Source of the DNA: Roseibium album
Lineage (GTDB): Bacteria; Pseudomonadota; Alphaproteobacteria; Rhizobiales; Stappiaceae
Length of the DNA stretch: 64,000 nt
Direction of reading: 5' to 3'
Assembly (NCBI GenBank): GCA_001404055.1
Contig: CXTY01000019.1
Span: forward strand, 124,001 to 188,000
Within the stretch, counting starts at the first letter, position 1. Each line of letters opens with the position of its first letter. Shown in pieces: positions 6,895 through 16,598 of this stretch. The notes beneath the pieces are model-generated. The model saw only the letters and a program-made list of their open reading frames with translations, was not told the origin of the DNA and ran no database searches. The position numbers and the translations under genes were made by a program.

Positions 6895-9786
6895 TTACCG
6901 GGCTGCGGTTGCCACAGCCTTTTGCGAGGTGCCAATCAACTCTTCGGCCTGACCTAGCTGCATGGGGCGACCCAAGAAGTACCCTTGCGCGTCTGTGCAG
7001 CCAATTTCGGTCAGCATGTCCAGCAGCTGCTTGGTCTCGACGCCCTCGGCTGTGGTCGTCATCTTGAGATTTCTCGCAAGTTCGATGACAGCCTTAACAA
7101 TCGAAATGGAATCGCTGGAATAGGCCATTGAACGCACGAAGGACTGATCAATCTTGATCTTGTCGAATGGGAACCGCCTCAGATAACTCAAAGAGGAATA
7201 CCCTGTTCCGAAATCATCCATCGAGACCTTCACACCCAAACCTTTAGCCTGATGCAGTGCATCGAGAACTTCCTCGGAGTCAGTAAGCAGCACACTTTCG
7301 GTTACTTCAAGTTCCAGACGATCAGCTCTCAAACCTGATTTGACGAGTGCATCGATCAGAACCGGACCAAATGCGTGTCCGCGTAGCTGGCGGGGCGACA
7401 GGTTTACGGCGATCCTGAGATGTTTGGGCCAACTTGCTGCAATGTGGCACGCCTCCTTGAGCACCCATTCACCAAGCTGAATGATCAGGCCGGTGTCCTC
7501 TGCCAGCGGAATAAATTCCCCGGGAGATACCATGCCGCGCGTCGGATGGTTCCAGCGCACCAAGGCCTCGAACCCCGAAATCGAGTGATCTTTCAGCGTG
7601 TATTGTGGTTGAAAATGAAGTTCCATTTCCCCATTGGGAACCGCATTGCGCAGATTGGTAATCAGCTCACGGCGATCGTTCACGGCCGTGCCCATGTCAA
7701 CTTCAAAGAACTTGTAGGTACTGCGACCGTCTTCCTTTGCACGATATAGGGCCAAGTCTGCCTGCTTGAAAAGTTCATCGCCCTTGGTTCCATCGCCCTT
7801 TGCAACTGAAATACCAATGCTGACACCAATCACGATCTCATGATCCGCAATCTGGAATGGTTGGGACAGTTGCCAGATAATCGACTGGGCAAGCTCTTCA
7901 ATTTCCTGCTTGTTTACCGGCAGGTCCGTCAATATCGCGAATTCGTCACCTCCCAACCTAACGACAAGTTCATTGTCGCCGCTGAGCACTTTCAAACGCT
8001 CGGCCACCTGACGCAACAACTCATCTCCGATCGGGTGACCAAGAGAATCGTTGACCGTCTTGAATTCATCCAGATCAAGGCAAAGAATTGCAAACTCACT
8101 GCCTTCTTCCTTCTGCCGGATAAGCAGCACTTCCATCTGATCCCTGAATTCAATTCTATTGGGAAGCTGGGTCAAGATGTCATGGCGCGCCAGGAATGCC
8201 AGCCGGTCACGGGCCTCCTGTCGCTCGGTGATATCTTCGGAAATTGCGACCCAGCCACCGTCGGTCAAAGGTTGATGCGTTGTCAGAATAATACGATCTG
8301 CGCCTGTTTTAACCATCTCCGTGCTGTGTGACCCTGCAGAGGCTCTCGGATGCAGGATATGGAGCCCAGGCGCTTCCACCACTTCGGTTTCCAGAACTTC
8401 GACATCCAGGAGTGCCGCGATTTCTGCAGTCGACATGCCGGACTTGATCTGGCCTGCTGCCAGTTCGAAAAGTTCCTCGTATCGTTTGTTAGAGACGATT
8501 AGGTTTCCGTCTGCGTCAAACATGCACAGCCCGTGCGACATGTTGTTGAGCGCAGCATCAAACAAAACATTCTGCTCACGAAGCTGCGTTTCCTGCGATC
8601 TCAACATCGTGTTTTTCTGATGAACGCGGACACGCAGAGCATCGCGCTCCTTTACCGACCTCTGTAGCGACACGACCGAACGGGCAATATCGCCGACTTC
8701 GTCATGGCGCTCGGTGCCGACCACTTTGCTTTCATAATCGCCTTCAGCAATTCCCGAGAGCACTTTGGTGATATCGGTCAACGGGCGCGTGATATGCCTG
8801 GACAGTAGAAAAGCCACTAACGCAAAGGCAACAAGCGCCAAAAATCCAATAATCCCCAGCCCTTGAAGCAGTTTTGCTTCTTCTTCGCTGCCGATCCTGG
8901 TAAGTTCATTCTGGGTTTCTGTCAGCGCTTCAATGGGAAGAGCTGCGCACACCGTTATCAACGAAACGGGTGCACCGCACTCAATAAACCGCTCGCCATC
9001 AGACGTTATATTTGAGGCATCATGTGAGCGGTGTAGCTGGGATTGGTGGCCATCGAAGTTCGCTCTGGAAACAACCTTGTCTTCATAGACAATCGCTAGT
9101 TCCAGGTCTTCAATTTTAGCCAAATCGACCAATATGGGTTCCTGGTCACGCAACCAGCGTTGCGTCAAAAGTCCACCGACGACATAGCCAAATTCGTCGA
9201 AAACAGGAACAAAAGATACCTGCGATATAGCGTTGCCTTTGTTCCCCGGAACAAACGTCCCTGTTTCTTCTAAAGACAGGATGCTCGAGTACGATAGATG
9301 TTCACCAGGGAAACTCTCGTTCAGTATTTTTCGGATGTCTTTGTAAAAGCTGAAACTTCTGATCTTGGCACCGAGGGTCACAAGGTCCGCATCATACGAC
9401 GATGCGCCAATGACGCGTGCGGCTTCATCCAGCACCACAATGCCGTCCACATCAGCTTCGATAGCCGCCGGGCTCAGCAATTCGGATATGGCAACATTGT
9501 TGCGGGAAACCAGTGCGTTCAGTGTGTCAGATCGTTCCGCAATCGCGTTGACGCGCCGAAGCCTGTCCTCAAATAGAAACTCCAGACGCGTTCCCGCCAA
9601 CCTGACATCAGCGGTCAATGTCTCCAGTAACCGGGATTTCGATAACGCGAGGAGCTCTCTCTCCTGGCGGGCCATGCTGACATCAAGCTGATAGGCAACC
9701 AGGCCAATCAAACCGGCAAACGCACATAGCGCTGTAAAAACAGCGCCATATGTGTACTTCCAAAAAAGGGAGGATTGCCGGATCAT
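6895..9786 (-). CDS. Membrane sensor with HAMP, PAS, GGDEF and EAL domains
   Basis: This 963-residue cyclic-di-GMP signalling protein has a transmembrane helix at about 13-33, a periplasmic sensor region to about 305 and a second helix at 308-330. A HAMP linker, a PAS-like segment (about 405-520), a GGDEF domain with intact GGDEF at 612-616 and an EAL domain with EAL at 740-742 follow. Both signature motifs are intact, so synthesis and breakdown of c-di-GMP are both possible; which one dominates cannot be read. The gene starts 15 bases after the stop of a PstS-like periplasmic protein on the same strand. That suggests the two are co-expressed and that the binding protein feeds the sensor domain. 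Confidence 0.9.
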   Translation of the reverse strand: MIRQSSLFWKYTYGAVFTALCAFAGLIGLVAYQLDVSMARQERELLALSKSRLLETLTADVRLAGTRLEFLFEDRLRRVNAIAERSDTLNALVSRNNVAISELLSPAAIEADVDGIVVLDEAARVIGASSYDADLVTLGAKIRSFSFYKDIRKILNESFPGEHLSYSSILSLEETGTFVPGNKGNAISQVSFVPVFDEFGYVVGGLLTQRWLRDQEPILVDLAKIEDLELAIVYEDKVVSRANFDGHQSQLHRSHDASNITSDGERFIECGAPVSLITVCAALPIEALTETQNELTRIGSEEEAKLLQGLGIIGFLALVAFALVAFLLSRHITRPLTDITKVLSGIAEGDYESKVVGTERHDEVGDIARSVVSLQRSVKERDALRVRVHQKNTMLRSQETQLREQNVLFDAALNNMSHGLCMFDADGNLIVSNKRYEELFELAAGQIKSGMSTAEIAALLDVEVLETEVVEAPGLHILHPRASAGSHSTEMVKTGADRIILTTHQPLTDGGWVAISEDITERQEARDRLAFLARHDILTQLPNRIEFRDQMEVLLIRQKEEGSEFAILCLDLDEFKTVNDSLGHPIGDELLRQVAERLKVLSGDNELVVRLGGDEFAILTDLPVNKQEIEELAQSIIWQLSQPFQIADHEIVIGVSIGISVAKGDGTKGDELFKQADLALYRAKEDGRSTYKFFEVDMGTAVNDRRELITNLRNAVPNGEMELHFQPQYTLKDHSISGFEALVRWNHPTRGMVSPGEFIPLAEDTGLIIQLGEWVLKEACHIAASWPKHLRIAVNLSPRQLRGHAFGPVLIDALVKSGLRADRLELEVTESVLLTDSEEVLDALHQAKGLGVKVSMDDFGTGYSSLSYLRRFPFDKIKIDQSFVRSMAYSSDSISIVKAVIELARNLKMTTTAEGVETKQLLDMLTEIGCTDAQGYFLGRPMQLGQAEELIGTSQKAVATAAR

Positions 9787-9801
9787 GTTAAAATTGCCGC
9801 A

Positions 9802-10605
9802 TCAGTTCTTGAGCGGCACTCCACCGTAATTTTTTATCAATTCGTGCGCCTGGTTAGATTGGCTGAAATCGATGAACGCCTCCATTTGCTCGTCCATTGT
9901 GCCGTCCTTGTAGATCAGGGCCAACGTTACGGCGCTTGGATATTTTTCGTCTGTTGGATGAGCACCATCGATCTTGAGTATGGAAAGTCCGTTTTCCAAC
10001 GGGCGCGAGTAAGGTCCGAAGGCAATGGCACCTTCCACCTGACGGGCGGTCGCAATTGCGTCCTGGGTTGTGACCGCCGTCTTTGATCGAGGAGACAGCG
10101 TAAGGTCTTTCCAGCCAGGCATGGAATCTCGAAGCACCTGCAAGGTGCTATCAGCATCCTCACGCCGTACAAGCCGGACTCGCATGTCTGGTCCGCCCAA
10201 TTCAGACCAGTTCGATATAGCGCCAGAATAAAGTTTCACCAAATCTTCGCTCGTGATCGAAACCAGGCCAGTGGACGGATGTGTAAAGATTGCGCTGGGG
10301 ATTTTTGCGATCGGCAAATAGACGAGACCATGCTCGACTTCGCTGTCTTTAAGGGGGCGCGCTACTCGTCCGAGTCGCTCAGCGCCGGAACTGACTGCCG
10401 CAATGCCCCCACCAGAGCCGATGCTGGGTGGGATTGAAAGGTCGATATCGGGATATTGTTTGGAAAATCCCCGACCCATTTCCTTGAGCATTTCAAGGCC
10501 GTCGCCAGTTCCAACAACCTTGAGCCCTGACTGCGCTGTTACCGCGGGAATTTGTGAACACATAACGCAGAAAGACAACGCAAAAACAAAAGCCAAATTC
10601 CGCAT
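9802..10605 (-). CDS. PstS-like periplasmic substrate-binding protein
   Basis: A 267-residue protein with a signal peptide (MRNLAFVFALSFCVMCS, cleavage near VTAQS). It has the PBP-like fold of phosphate-binding proteins: LKVVGTGDGLEMLKEMGRGF at the start, SIGSGGGIAAVSSG in the ligand loop, then LVYLPIAKIPSAIFTH and LYSGAISNWSELGGP. No pst permease or ATPase genes are near. Instead the next gene is a membrane GGDEF/EAL protein, so the protein probably acts as a sensor subunit rather than in uptake. The ligand may be phosphate or another oxyanion and is not proven. Confidence 0.8.
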   Translation of the reverse strand: MRNLAFVFALSFCVMCSQIPAVTAQSGLKVVGTGDGLEMLKEMGRGFSKQYPDIDLSIPPSIGSGGGIAAVSSGAERLGRVARPLKDSEVEHGLVYLPIAKIPSAIFTHPSTGLVSITSEDLVKLYSGAISNWSELGGPDMRVRLVRREDADSTLQVLRDSMPGWKDLTLSPRSKTAVTTQDAIATARQVEGAIAFGPYSRPLENGLSILKIDGAHPTDEKYPSAVTLALIYKDGTMDEQMEAFIDFSQSNQAHELIKNYGGVPLKN

Positions 10606-11125
10606 CTAAACCACCAAATATTTGAGATATATACGAAATACCCTCTTCAAGTTAATCAAAGGCTAAAATACTGGGAGAAATTACGATAAACATGTATAAA
10701 TTTGTTGGACATCAAATAGAGTCGAGATAATTCCCAACTATTCCTGCCACAGTGCATCGAAAAAAATGCCTAGGCGGGAAAATATTGCCTACAGCATTTA
10801 TGAAGTGATTGCATAAAGCGAACCTAATCTGCCTATTTGAATACAACCTCTATTCAATTGATGATTGCGTTGAGGTTTTACTATCGATCTCAACATGTAA
10901 TAGTTGTCTCTCCATTCTCATCTTTGTGACATTCCTGCAAGTCATTCAGAACGTTGAGGATGTGATTTTCAACCCCCTGCTGCTTAATTGAAATGCACCT
11001 CAAGTTTTTCCGGAATTTTGATAATCGCTGAACTTCGGCCAGGTAAGTTATTTCTTTGCGATTGCTTCAATTGCAATTTTCTGGCGAGTTAAATCTCTGA
11101 CTTTCAATCATAAATACCATTTTTC
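10606..11125. other. AT-rich intergenic region
   Basis: About 520 bases between two minus-strand genes. The promoter of the PstS-like gene should lie at its left end, where TTGATT and TATATA-like hexamers occur on the minus strand without ideal spacing. A plus-strand ORF of 60 codons at 10809-10991 has no ribosome-binding site or family features and is not called. No strong terminator follows the LacI gene that ends at 11126. Confidence 0.5.
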
Positions 11126-12211
11126 CTACCCGCGCATAGCGGTCGCGCTTTGCCTAACAATCAATTCGACACCAACCATAACCGGTGCCGACAAGCGCCT
11201 ACTTTCCAGTCCATTGTCGATACATTCCATCAGCAGCGAAGCAGCTTTTTTACCCAGTCCGCGCCTGTCCTGGCGAATGGTCGTTAATGCAGGTACGTAA
11301 TATTCCGACAGTTCGATGTCATCGAAGCCAATCACGGATATGTCTTCAGGAACACGCAATCCATTTGCAGTCAGCGTGGACATGAGACCGAAGGCAACCT
11401 GATCGGAGGCACAAAAAACAGCGGTTGGTTTTTCGTCCATCAGAATTATTTTTTCAGCAGCAACCCGCCCAGATTCCAGGGAAAAGTCACCGCGTATTAT
11501 CCATTGATCCTGGGCTGGCAAACCCAAACGGGTTCTCTCTTCCAGCATTCCCTGTCTTCTGGCATGGGTCAGTACGTTGTCCTGCGGCCCCGTCACGTGA
11601 GCAATTTTCGTGTGGCCAAGTTCGAATAGATGACGAACGGCAAGTCGAGCGCCCTCGATATTATCGCTACGAACGGAAGGTAAATTGGAATCACGCACCC
11701 ACTCGCAGGCAAAAACGATCCGGCTGGTAGCGCTGTTTTCGTCGAACTCCAGCAATTCCTTGTTTGAAATCGAACCATCCAGGCAAATCATTCCGTCGAC
11801 CTGGGCGTCCAGGAAATAGTCGACTAGCAATTTCCCTGCAGCCGAATGGTCTTTTGTATCCGCAATGAGAACGGAATATCCACGGTCATCGAAGGACTCA
11901 TTTACGCCTGCGATTATCTGAGAAAAAAACGGGTTGCCGAGGTTTGGAACAAGGACGAGCACGGCTCGGGCTTGCCGCGTTCGCAAGTTTCGCGCAGCCT
12001 TGTTCACGCGATAACCAGTAGACCGGACAGCGGAAAAAACCGTCTCTCGCGTTGCCTCTGTCAGAAGCTCGGGATTACTGAGCGCACGACTAACGGTTGC
12101 GGTCGACACACCTGCAGCCTTTGCAACATCCCTGATTCTAACGTTTTTTTGAACCAAGTCCTTCTCCGAGGCTTTTGTTTTTTGTTCATGAAAATTCCGG
12201 GTTGACTCCAA
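11126..12211 (-). CDS. LacI-family repressor of the xyloside/sugar operon
   Basis: A 361-residue LacI/GalR regulator. The DNA-binding helix-turn-helix is VRIRDVAKAAGVSTATVSRALS, preceded by an extra 24 or so residues. The hinge is AARNLRTRQAR, then a periplasmic-binding-like effector domain starts at AVLVLVPNLGNPFFSQI and includes the segment PTAVFCASDQVAFGLM. The call begins at TTG 12211, with AGGGAAAGG just upstream. A later in-frame TTG preceded by GGAG is an alternative that would remove part of the extension. It is divergent from a sugar ABC operon, and two identical palindromes lie in the gap, so control of that operon and of itself is likely. The effector is presumably a xyloside or related sugar. 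Confidence 0.9.
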   Translation of the reverse strand: MESTRNFHEQKTKASEKDLVQKNVRIRDVAKAAGVSTATVSRALSNPELLTEATRETVFSAVRSTGYRVNKAARNLRTRQARAVLVLVPNLGNPFFSQIIAGVNESFDDRGYSVLIADTKDHSAAGKLLVDYFLDAQVDGMICLDGSISNKELLEFDENSATSRIVFACEWVRDSNLPSVRSDNIEGARLAVRHLFELGHTKIAHVTGPQDNVLTHARRQGMLEERTRLGLPAQDQWIIRGDFSLESGRVAAEKIILMDEKPTAVFCASDQVAFGLMSTLTANGLRVPEDISVIGFDDIELSEYYVPALTTIRQDRRGLGKKAASLLMECIDNGLESRRLSAPVMVGVELIVRQSATAMRG

Positions 12212-12232
12212 GGCCTTTCCCTAGAATGATTG

Positions 12233-12282
12233 ATGTAATCGATTACATACAAATTTTCTTTTGACAAGTGTAATCGATTACA
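12233..12282. promoter_or_regulatory. Twin LacI-type operators between lacI-like gene and ABC operon
   Basis: Two copies of the perfect palindrome TGTAATCGATTACA lie at 12234-12247 and 12269-12282. The first extends to 16 bases, ATGTAATCGATTACAT. Their centres are 35 bp apart. A -35-like TTGACA at 12261-12266 sits between them. Even symmetry with a central CG is typical of LacI-family operators, and the divergent LacI gene is the obvious cognate regulator. No good -10 was found for the plus-strand promoter. Confidence 0.85.
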
Positions 12283-12344
12283 AATTGCGGTGGAGGCCGC
12301 ATGGAACTGACACTCGAACGAGAACCGTTCGATGGGAGGAAAAT

Positions 12345-13580
12345 ATGAAAGCACTACGCGCAGTCTTTGCAGCGACCACAGCACTTTGTGCGGCAACAGC
12401 CGCAAACGCAGCTGATCTTGAAGTAACCCATTGGTGGACTTCCGGCGGTGAAGCCGCAGCAGTTGGAGAATTTGCTAAAGCCTTCAACGAAAAAACCGAC
12501 CACAATTGGGTTGACGGCGCCATCGCCGGCGGTGGAGGCACAGCCCGCCCTGTCATGGTGAGCCGTATCATCGGTGGCGATCCAATGGGCGCGACCCAGT
12601 TCAACCATGGCCGCCAGACCGAAGAGCTGATCGAAGCCGGTCTGATGCGTGACCTGACCGATATTGCGGAAGCCGAAGGTTGGAAAGACCTTATCAATCC
12701 GCCTTCGCTGCTTGACAGTTGCACCGTAGATGGCCGCGTCTATTGCGTGCCTGTGAACATTCATTCCTGGCAGTGGCTGTGGCTGTCAAACGCCGCGTTC
12801 GAGAAAGCCGGCGTAGCAGTTCCTGCGAATTGGGATGAATTCGTTGCCGCCGCGCCGAAGCTTGAAGCTGCCGGCATTGTTCCTCTCGCGCTCGGTCAGC
12901 AACCTTGGCAGAACTCCGGACTGTTTAACGTTCTGCTCGTAACCCTCGCAGGCCCTGAAGCCCTTCAAAAGGTTTATGGCGCGAAAGACGCCGAAGTTGC
13001 AGCAGGTCCTGAAATCGCACGCGTGTTCAAGGCAGCCGAAGACGCTCGCCGGATGCGTAAGGGTTCTAACGTTCAGGACTGGAACCAGGCAACTAACATG
13101 GTCATCACCGGTAAAGCCGGCGGGCAGATCATGGGTGACTGGGCGCAGGGCGAGTTCCAGGTAGCCGGTCAGGTCGCAGGCAAAGACTACACGTGTCTGC
13201 CGGGTCTCGGCGTAAACGAAGTGATCTCCACAGGCGGTGACGCGTTCTACTTCCCGGTTAACGACGATCCGGACACACAGAAGGCCCAGGATGAACTGGC
13301 CTCGCTGATGGTATCGCCGGAAGTTCAGGTTGCCTTCAACCTGAAAAAAGGATCGTTGCCGATCCGCGGGGATGTTGACCTTGCTGCTGCAAATGACTGC
13401 ATGAAAAAAGGTCTCGAGATCCTTGCATCCGGCAACATTCTCCCGGATGTGAACCAGCTCAATACCGAAGATACAAATACGCAGCTCAGCGATTTGTTCG
13501 TGGAGTTCTTCAACGACGAGAGCATTTCGGCTGAAGACGCCCAGGCGCGGTTCGTCGACATCATCGCGCAAGGGGACTGA
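12345..13580 (+). CDS. CUT1 sugar ABC transporter substrate-binding protein
   Basis: A 411-residue family-1 solute-binding protein that captures a sugar or oligosaccharide in the periplasm. The signal peptide is MKALRAVFAATTALCAATA, with cleavage after ANA. The mature start [20 protein letters not shown] is close to that of the binding protein at 46598, so the two are paralogues. The ATG at 12345 is used because GGAGG lies 5 bases upstream. The open frame runs further upstream but into the operators. It is the first gene of an operon with two permeases, an ATPase, a GH43 enzyme and oxidoreductases. An RNA hairpin follows the stop, as is common where binding protein must be made in excess. Confidence 0.92.
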   Translation: MKALRAVFAATTALCAATAANAADLEVTHWWTSGGEAAAVGEFAKAFNEKTDHNWVDGAIAGGGGTARPVMVSRIIGGDPMGATQFNHGRQTEELIEAGLMRDLTDIAEAEGWKDLINPPSLLDSCTVDGRVYCVPVNIHSWQWLWLSNAAFEKAGVAVPANWDEFVAAAPKLEAAGIVPLALGQQPWQNSGLFNVLLVTLAGPEALQKVYGAKDAEVAAGPEIARVFKAAEDARRMRKGSNVQDWNQATNMVITGKAGGQIMGDWAQGEFQVAGQVAGKDYTCLPGLGVNEVISTGGDAFYFPVNDDPDTQKAQDELASLMVSPEVQVAFNLKKGSLPIRGDVDLAAANDCMKKGLEILASGNILPDVNQLNTEDTNTQLSDLFVEFFNDESISAEDAQARFVDIIAQGD

Positions 13581-13600
13581 TAGTTCCCTTCCTCCAGTGG

Positions 13601-13626
13601 CCGTGGAGCCCGACCGGGCTCCACGG
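13601..13626 (+). terminator. Intra-operon hairpin after the binding-protein gene
   Basis: A perfect 11-bp GC-rich stem CCGTGGAGCCC / GGGCTCCACGG with loop GACC lies 20 bases after the stop codon and 30 bases before the first permease gene. There is no U run after it. It more likely protects the 3' end of the binding-protein message or causes partial termination than full termination. Confidence 0.7.
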
Positions 13627-13656
13627 TCAATTTGCACTCTTCCCTAGGATGAAGCA

Positions 13657-14550
13657 ATGGCGACGAGCGACCGTCCATTTCAGCCGTTCCGTAACCTGAA
13701 CGCCAAAATCGCATCGATCCCGATGATCCTTACGGCGCTGGTAATCTTTATCGGCTGCACGATCTGGACGATCTATTATTCTTTCACCAAATCAAAGCTT
13801 CTGCCAAAGTCAAACTTTGTCGGATTTGATCAGTACGAACGTCTTTGGTCCACACGCCGTTGGCTGGTTTCCATTGAAAACCTTGTGATCTACGGAAGTC
13901 TTTCGCTAATTTTCTCACTGATCATCGGCTTCCTTCTTGCAGCCTTGCTTGATCAGAAGATCAGATTCGAAGACACATTCCGCACGATCCTTCTCTATCC
14001 TTTTGCGCTTTCTTTCATTGTCACCGGCCTGGTCTGGCAATGGATTCTGAACCCGGACTTCGGCGTTCAGAGCGTGGTCCAGGGACTGGGATGGGAAAGC
14101 TTCAGCTTCAACCCTCTTTATGATGCAGATATCGTCATCTATGGCGTGCTGATTGCCGGTCTATGGCAAGGTACGGGCCTTGTGATGTGTCTGATGCTGG
14201 CCGGATTGCGCGGCATTGATGAAGACATCTGGAAAGCTGCGCGTGTTGACGGCATCCCGATGTGGAAGACCTATCTTTACATCGTCATCCCGATGATGCG
14301 CCCAGTGTTCATCACCACCATCGTTATCATTACGTCAGGCATCGTCCGGGTCTATGATCTTGTGGTCGCACAGACGGGAGGTGGTCCTGGCATCGCCTCG
14401 GAAGTGCCCGCGAAATACGTCTACGACTACATGTTCCAATCACAAAACCTTGGTCAGGGATTCGCCGCGTCAAGCATGATGCTTGTAACTGTCGCGGTGA
14501 TAGTCATCCCGTGGGCCTATCTTGAATTCGGGGGTAAACGCCGTGGCTGA
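13657..14550 (+). CDS. Sugar ABC transporter permease, MalF type
   Basis: A 297-residue inner-membrane permease with about six transmembrane helices. The cytoplasmic EAA loop is EDIWKAARVDGIPMWKTYLYIVIPMM, which docks on the ATPase. It follows the binding-protein gene and overlaps the second permease gene by 8 bases, so it is one half of the CUT1 channel. Its length is usual for MalF-type permeases without the large periplasmic loop of enteric MalF. Its closest relative in the window is the permease at 47900. Confidence 0.92.
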   Translation: MATSDRPFQPFRNLNAKIASIPMILTALVIFIGCTIWTIYYSFTKSKLLPKSNFVGFDQYERLWSTRRWLVSIENLVIYGSLSLIFSLIIGFLLAALLDQKIRFEDTFRTILLYPFALSFIVTGLVWQWILNPDFGVQSVVQGLGWESFSFNPLYDADIVIYGVLIAGLWQGTGLVMCLMLAGLRGIDEDIWKAARVDGIPMWKTYLYIVIPMMRPVFITTIVIITSGIVRVYDLVVAQTGGGPGIASEVPAKYVYDYMFQSQNLGQGFAASSMMLVTVAVIVIPWAYLEFGGKRRG

Positions 14551-15472
14551 TACTGACGTTTTGCCCAACAACACCTCAACAGGTCTTGAGACCAGTGGCC
14601 CACGCGGGCCGCGCCCAAGGCCAATGTTGTCCAGACGCAACATCATACTATACGGCACACTGATCGTAATTGCGGTCTACTATCTGCTGCCGCTCTACGT
14701 GATGATCGTGACATCGCTCAAGGGAATGCCGGAAATCCGACTGGGCAACATTTTCGCTCCTCCAGTGGAAGTTACATTCCAACCGTGGGTAAAGGCATGG
14801 GCGGAAGCCTGTACCGGGCTAAATTGCGACGGGTTGAGCCGTGGTTTCTGGAACTCCGTTCGTATCACCGTGCCTTCTGTGATCATCTCGATCGCAATCG
14901 CATCGGTGAACGGATACGCGCTGGCCAACTGGCGTTTCAAGGGTTCTGAGATCTTTTTCACGATCCTCATCTTCGGAAGTTTCATTCCCTATCAGGTGAT
15001 GATCTATCCCATCGTGATCGTGCTGCGGGAACTCGGCGTCTACGGCTCGCTGACGGGACTGGTGATCGTTCATACAATCTTCGGCATGCCTATCCTGACG
15101 CTCCTTTTCCGGAATTATTTTGTCTCTGTTCCCGAGGAGCTGTTCAAGGCTGCACGCGTTGATGGTGCCGGCTTTTGGGGCATCTACTTGCGCATCATGC
15201 TGCCGATGTCTTTGCCGATATTCGTTGTTGCGATCATTCTGCAAATCACCGGCATCTGGAACGATTTCCTGTTCGGCGTCGTCTACACCAAACCCGACAC
15301 GTATCCGATGACGGTGCAACTCAACAACATCGTCAATTCCGTACAAGGCGTGAAGGAATACAACGTCAACATGGCAGCCACGATCATTACCGGCCTCGTG
15401 CCGCTCATCGTCTACTTCCTTTCTGGAAAGCTGTTTGTCCGTGGAATCGCCGCTGGCGCTGTGAAAGGCTGA
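14543..15472 (+). CDS. Sugar ABC transporter permease, MalG type
   Basis: A 309-residue permease forming the second half of the channel. Hydrophobic helices begin at NIILYGTLIVIAVYYLLPLYV. The EAA loop is PEELFKAARVDGAGFWGIYLRIMLPMSLP, and the C-terminus VRGIAAGAVKG is typical of MalG-type subunits. The GTG at 14543 is chosen because GGGGG lies 8 bases upstream and because this start overlaps the previous stop by 8 bases, as expected for coupled translation. An in-frame TTG at 14522 lacks such a site. Confidence 0.9.
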   Translation: MADTDVLPNNTSTGLETSGPRGPRPRPMLSRRNIILYGTLIVIAVYYLLPLYVMIVTSLKGMPEIRLGNIFAPPVEVTFQPWVKAWAEACTGLNCDGLSRGFWNSVRITVPSVIISIAIASVNGYALANWRFKGSEIFFTILIFGSFIPYQVMIYPIVIVLRELGVYGSLTGLVIVHTIFGMPILTLLFRNYFVSVPEELFKAARVDGAGFWGIYLRIMLPMSLPIFVVAIILQITGIWNDFLFGVVYTKPDTYPMTVQLNNIVNSVQGVKEYNVNMAATIITGLVPLIVYFLSGKLFVRGIAAGAVKG

Positions 15473-15481
15473 TTAAATATC

Positions 15482-16567
15482 ATGGAACCTAGTATCTCCA
15501 TCAAAAACCTGGCTTTGAGTTTCGGCGCTCTGGAAGTTTTGAAGGACCTTAATCTTGAGGTTGCCCAAGGCGAGTTTCTTGTACTGCTTGGCTCTTCTGG
15601 CTGTGGGAAATCCACGCTTTTGAACTGCATTGCCGGACTGCTTGATGTCACGGACGGCCAGATCTTCATCGGCGGGCGCAATGTCACCTGGCAGGAACCG
15701 TCCAAACGGGGCATCGGCATGGTGTTCCAAAGTTATGCGCTTTACCCTCAAATGACGGTCGCCGGAAACCTGAGTTTTGGACTGAAAAACGCCAGGCTGC
15801 CAAAGGCTGAAATTGAGGAGCGGGTCAACCGGGCTGCAAAAATCCTGCAGATCGAACCGCTGCTAAAGCGGAAACCGGCTGCACTGTCCGGCGGTCAGCG
15901 TCAGCGTGCGGCGATCGGCCGGGCGCTGGTCCGCGATGCGAATGTATTCCTGTTCGATGAACCTTTGTCGAACCTTGATGCAAAGCTTCGCGCTGATCTC
16001 CGGGTGGAAATCAAGCAGCTCCACCAGAAACTCTCAAACACAATGATCTACGTCACGCACGACCAGATCGAGGCCATGACACTCGCTGACCGCATCGCGA
16101 TCATGCGTGGAGGTCTCATTCTGCAGCTTGGATCACCCAACGAGATCTACAACAAGCCGGTCAACAAATACGTTGCAGAGTTTATCGGCTCGCCTTCCAT
16201 GAACTTCTTTGATGGGCAGATTGACGACAGCTCTTCGAAGTTCAGCACCGGCGCACAGGTTTTCCCACTTGAAGGTTACGGGTTCAAGGAGGGCACATCT
16301 CCCAAGGGTCCAGCCTGGCTGGGCATTCGCCCGGAGCACATGGTCAACGGTGCGGAAGCCGAAGCCGCTCCAATCCGCATGCAAGGGAAGGTCGAACTGG
16401 TAGAACCTCTCGGCTCCGATACACTTGCGCGTGTATCGGCTGAAGGCCACTCGCTTTGGGTTCGTCTTGATGGCCAGGTGTCGATATCGGATGGCGACGC
16501 CATCACGATCGGTTTCGACCCGGCCCGTGCAAATATATTCGACAAAACAACAGAAAACCGGCTCTGA
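15482..16567 (+). CDS. Sugar ABC transporter ATPase (MalK/UgpC type)
   Basis: A 361-residue cytoplasmic ATPase. It shows Walker [11 protein letters not shown] loop VFQSYALYP, signature LSGGQRQR, Walker [13 protein letters not shown] and switch histidine YVTHDQ. A C-terminal regulatory region of the TOBE/OB type includes LGIRPEHM. It energises the two permeases encoded just upstream. Such ATPases are sometimes shared between several CUT1 systems. Here each of the three CUT1 operons has its own copy. Confidence 0.92.
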   Translation: MEPSISIKNLALSFGALEVLKDLNLEVAQGEFLVLLGSSGCGKSTLLNCIAGLLDVTDGQIFIGGRNVTWQEPSKRGIGMVFQSYALYPQMTVAGNLSFGLKNARLPKAEIEERVNRAAKILQIEPLLKRKPAALSGGQRQRAAIGRALVRDANVFLFDEPLSNLDAKLRADLRVEIKQLHQKLSNTMIYVTHDQIEAMTLADRIAIMRGGLILQLGSPNEIYNKPVNKYVAEFIGSPSMNFFDGQIDDSSSKFSTGAQVFPLEGYGFKEGTSPKGPAWLGIRPEHMVNGAEAEAAPIRMQGKVELVEPLGSDTLARVSAEGHSLWVRLDGQVSISDGDAITIGFDPARANIFDKTTENRL

Positions 16568-16598
16568 TCCGGTTTCTCAGATCTTCAGGACAACAGAA

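Noticed and set aside
10809..10991. Plus-strand ORF of 60 codons in the gap before the LacI gene
   Set aside because: It lies in AT-rich DNA, has no ribosome-binding site, and its many Cys and Leu residues look like random translation.
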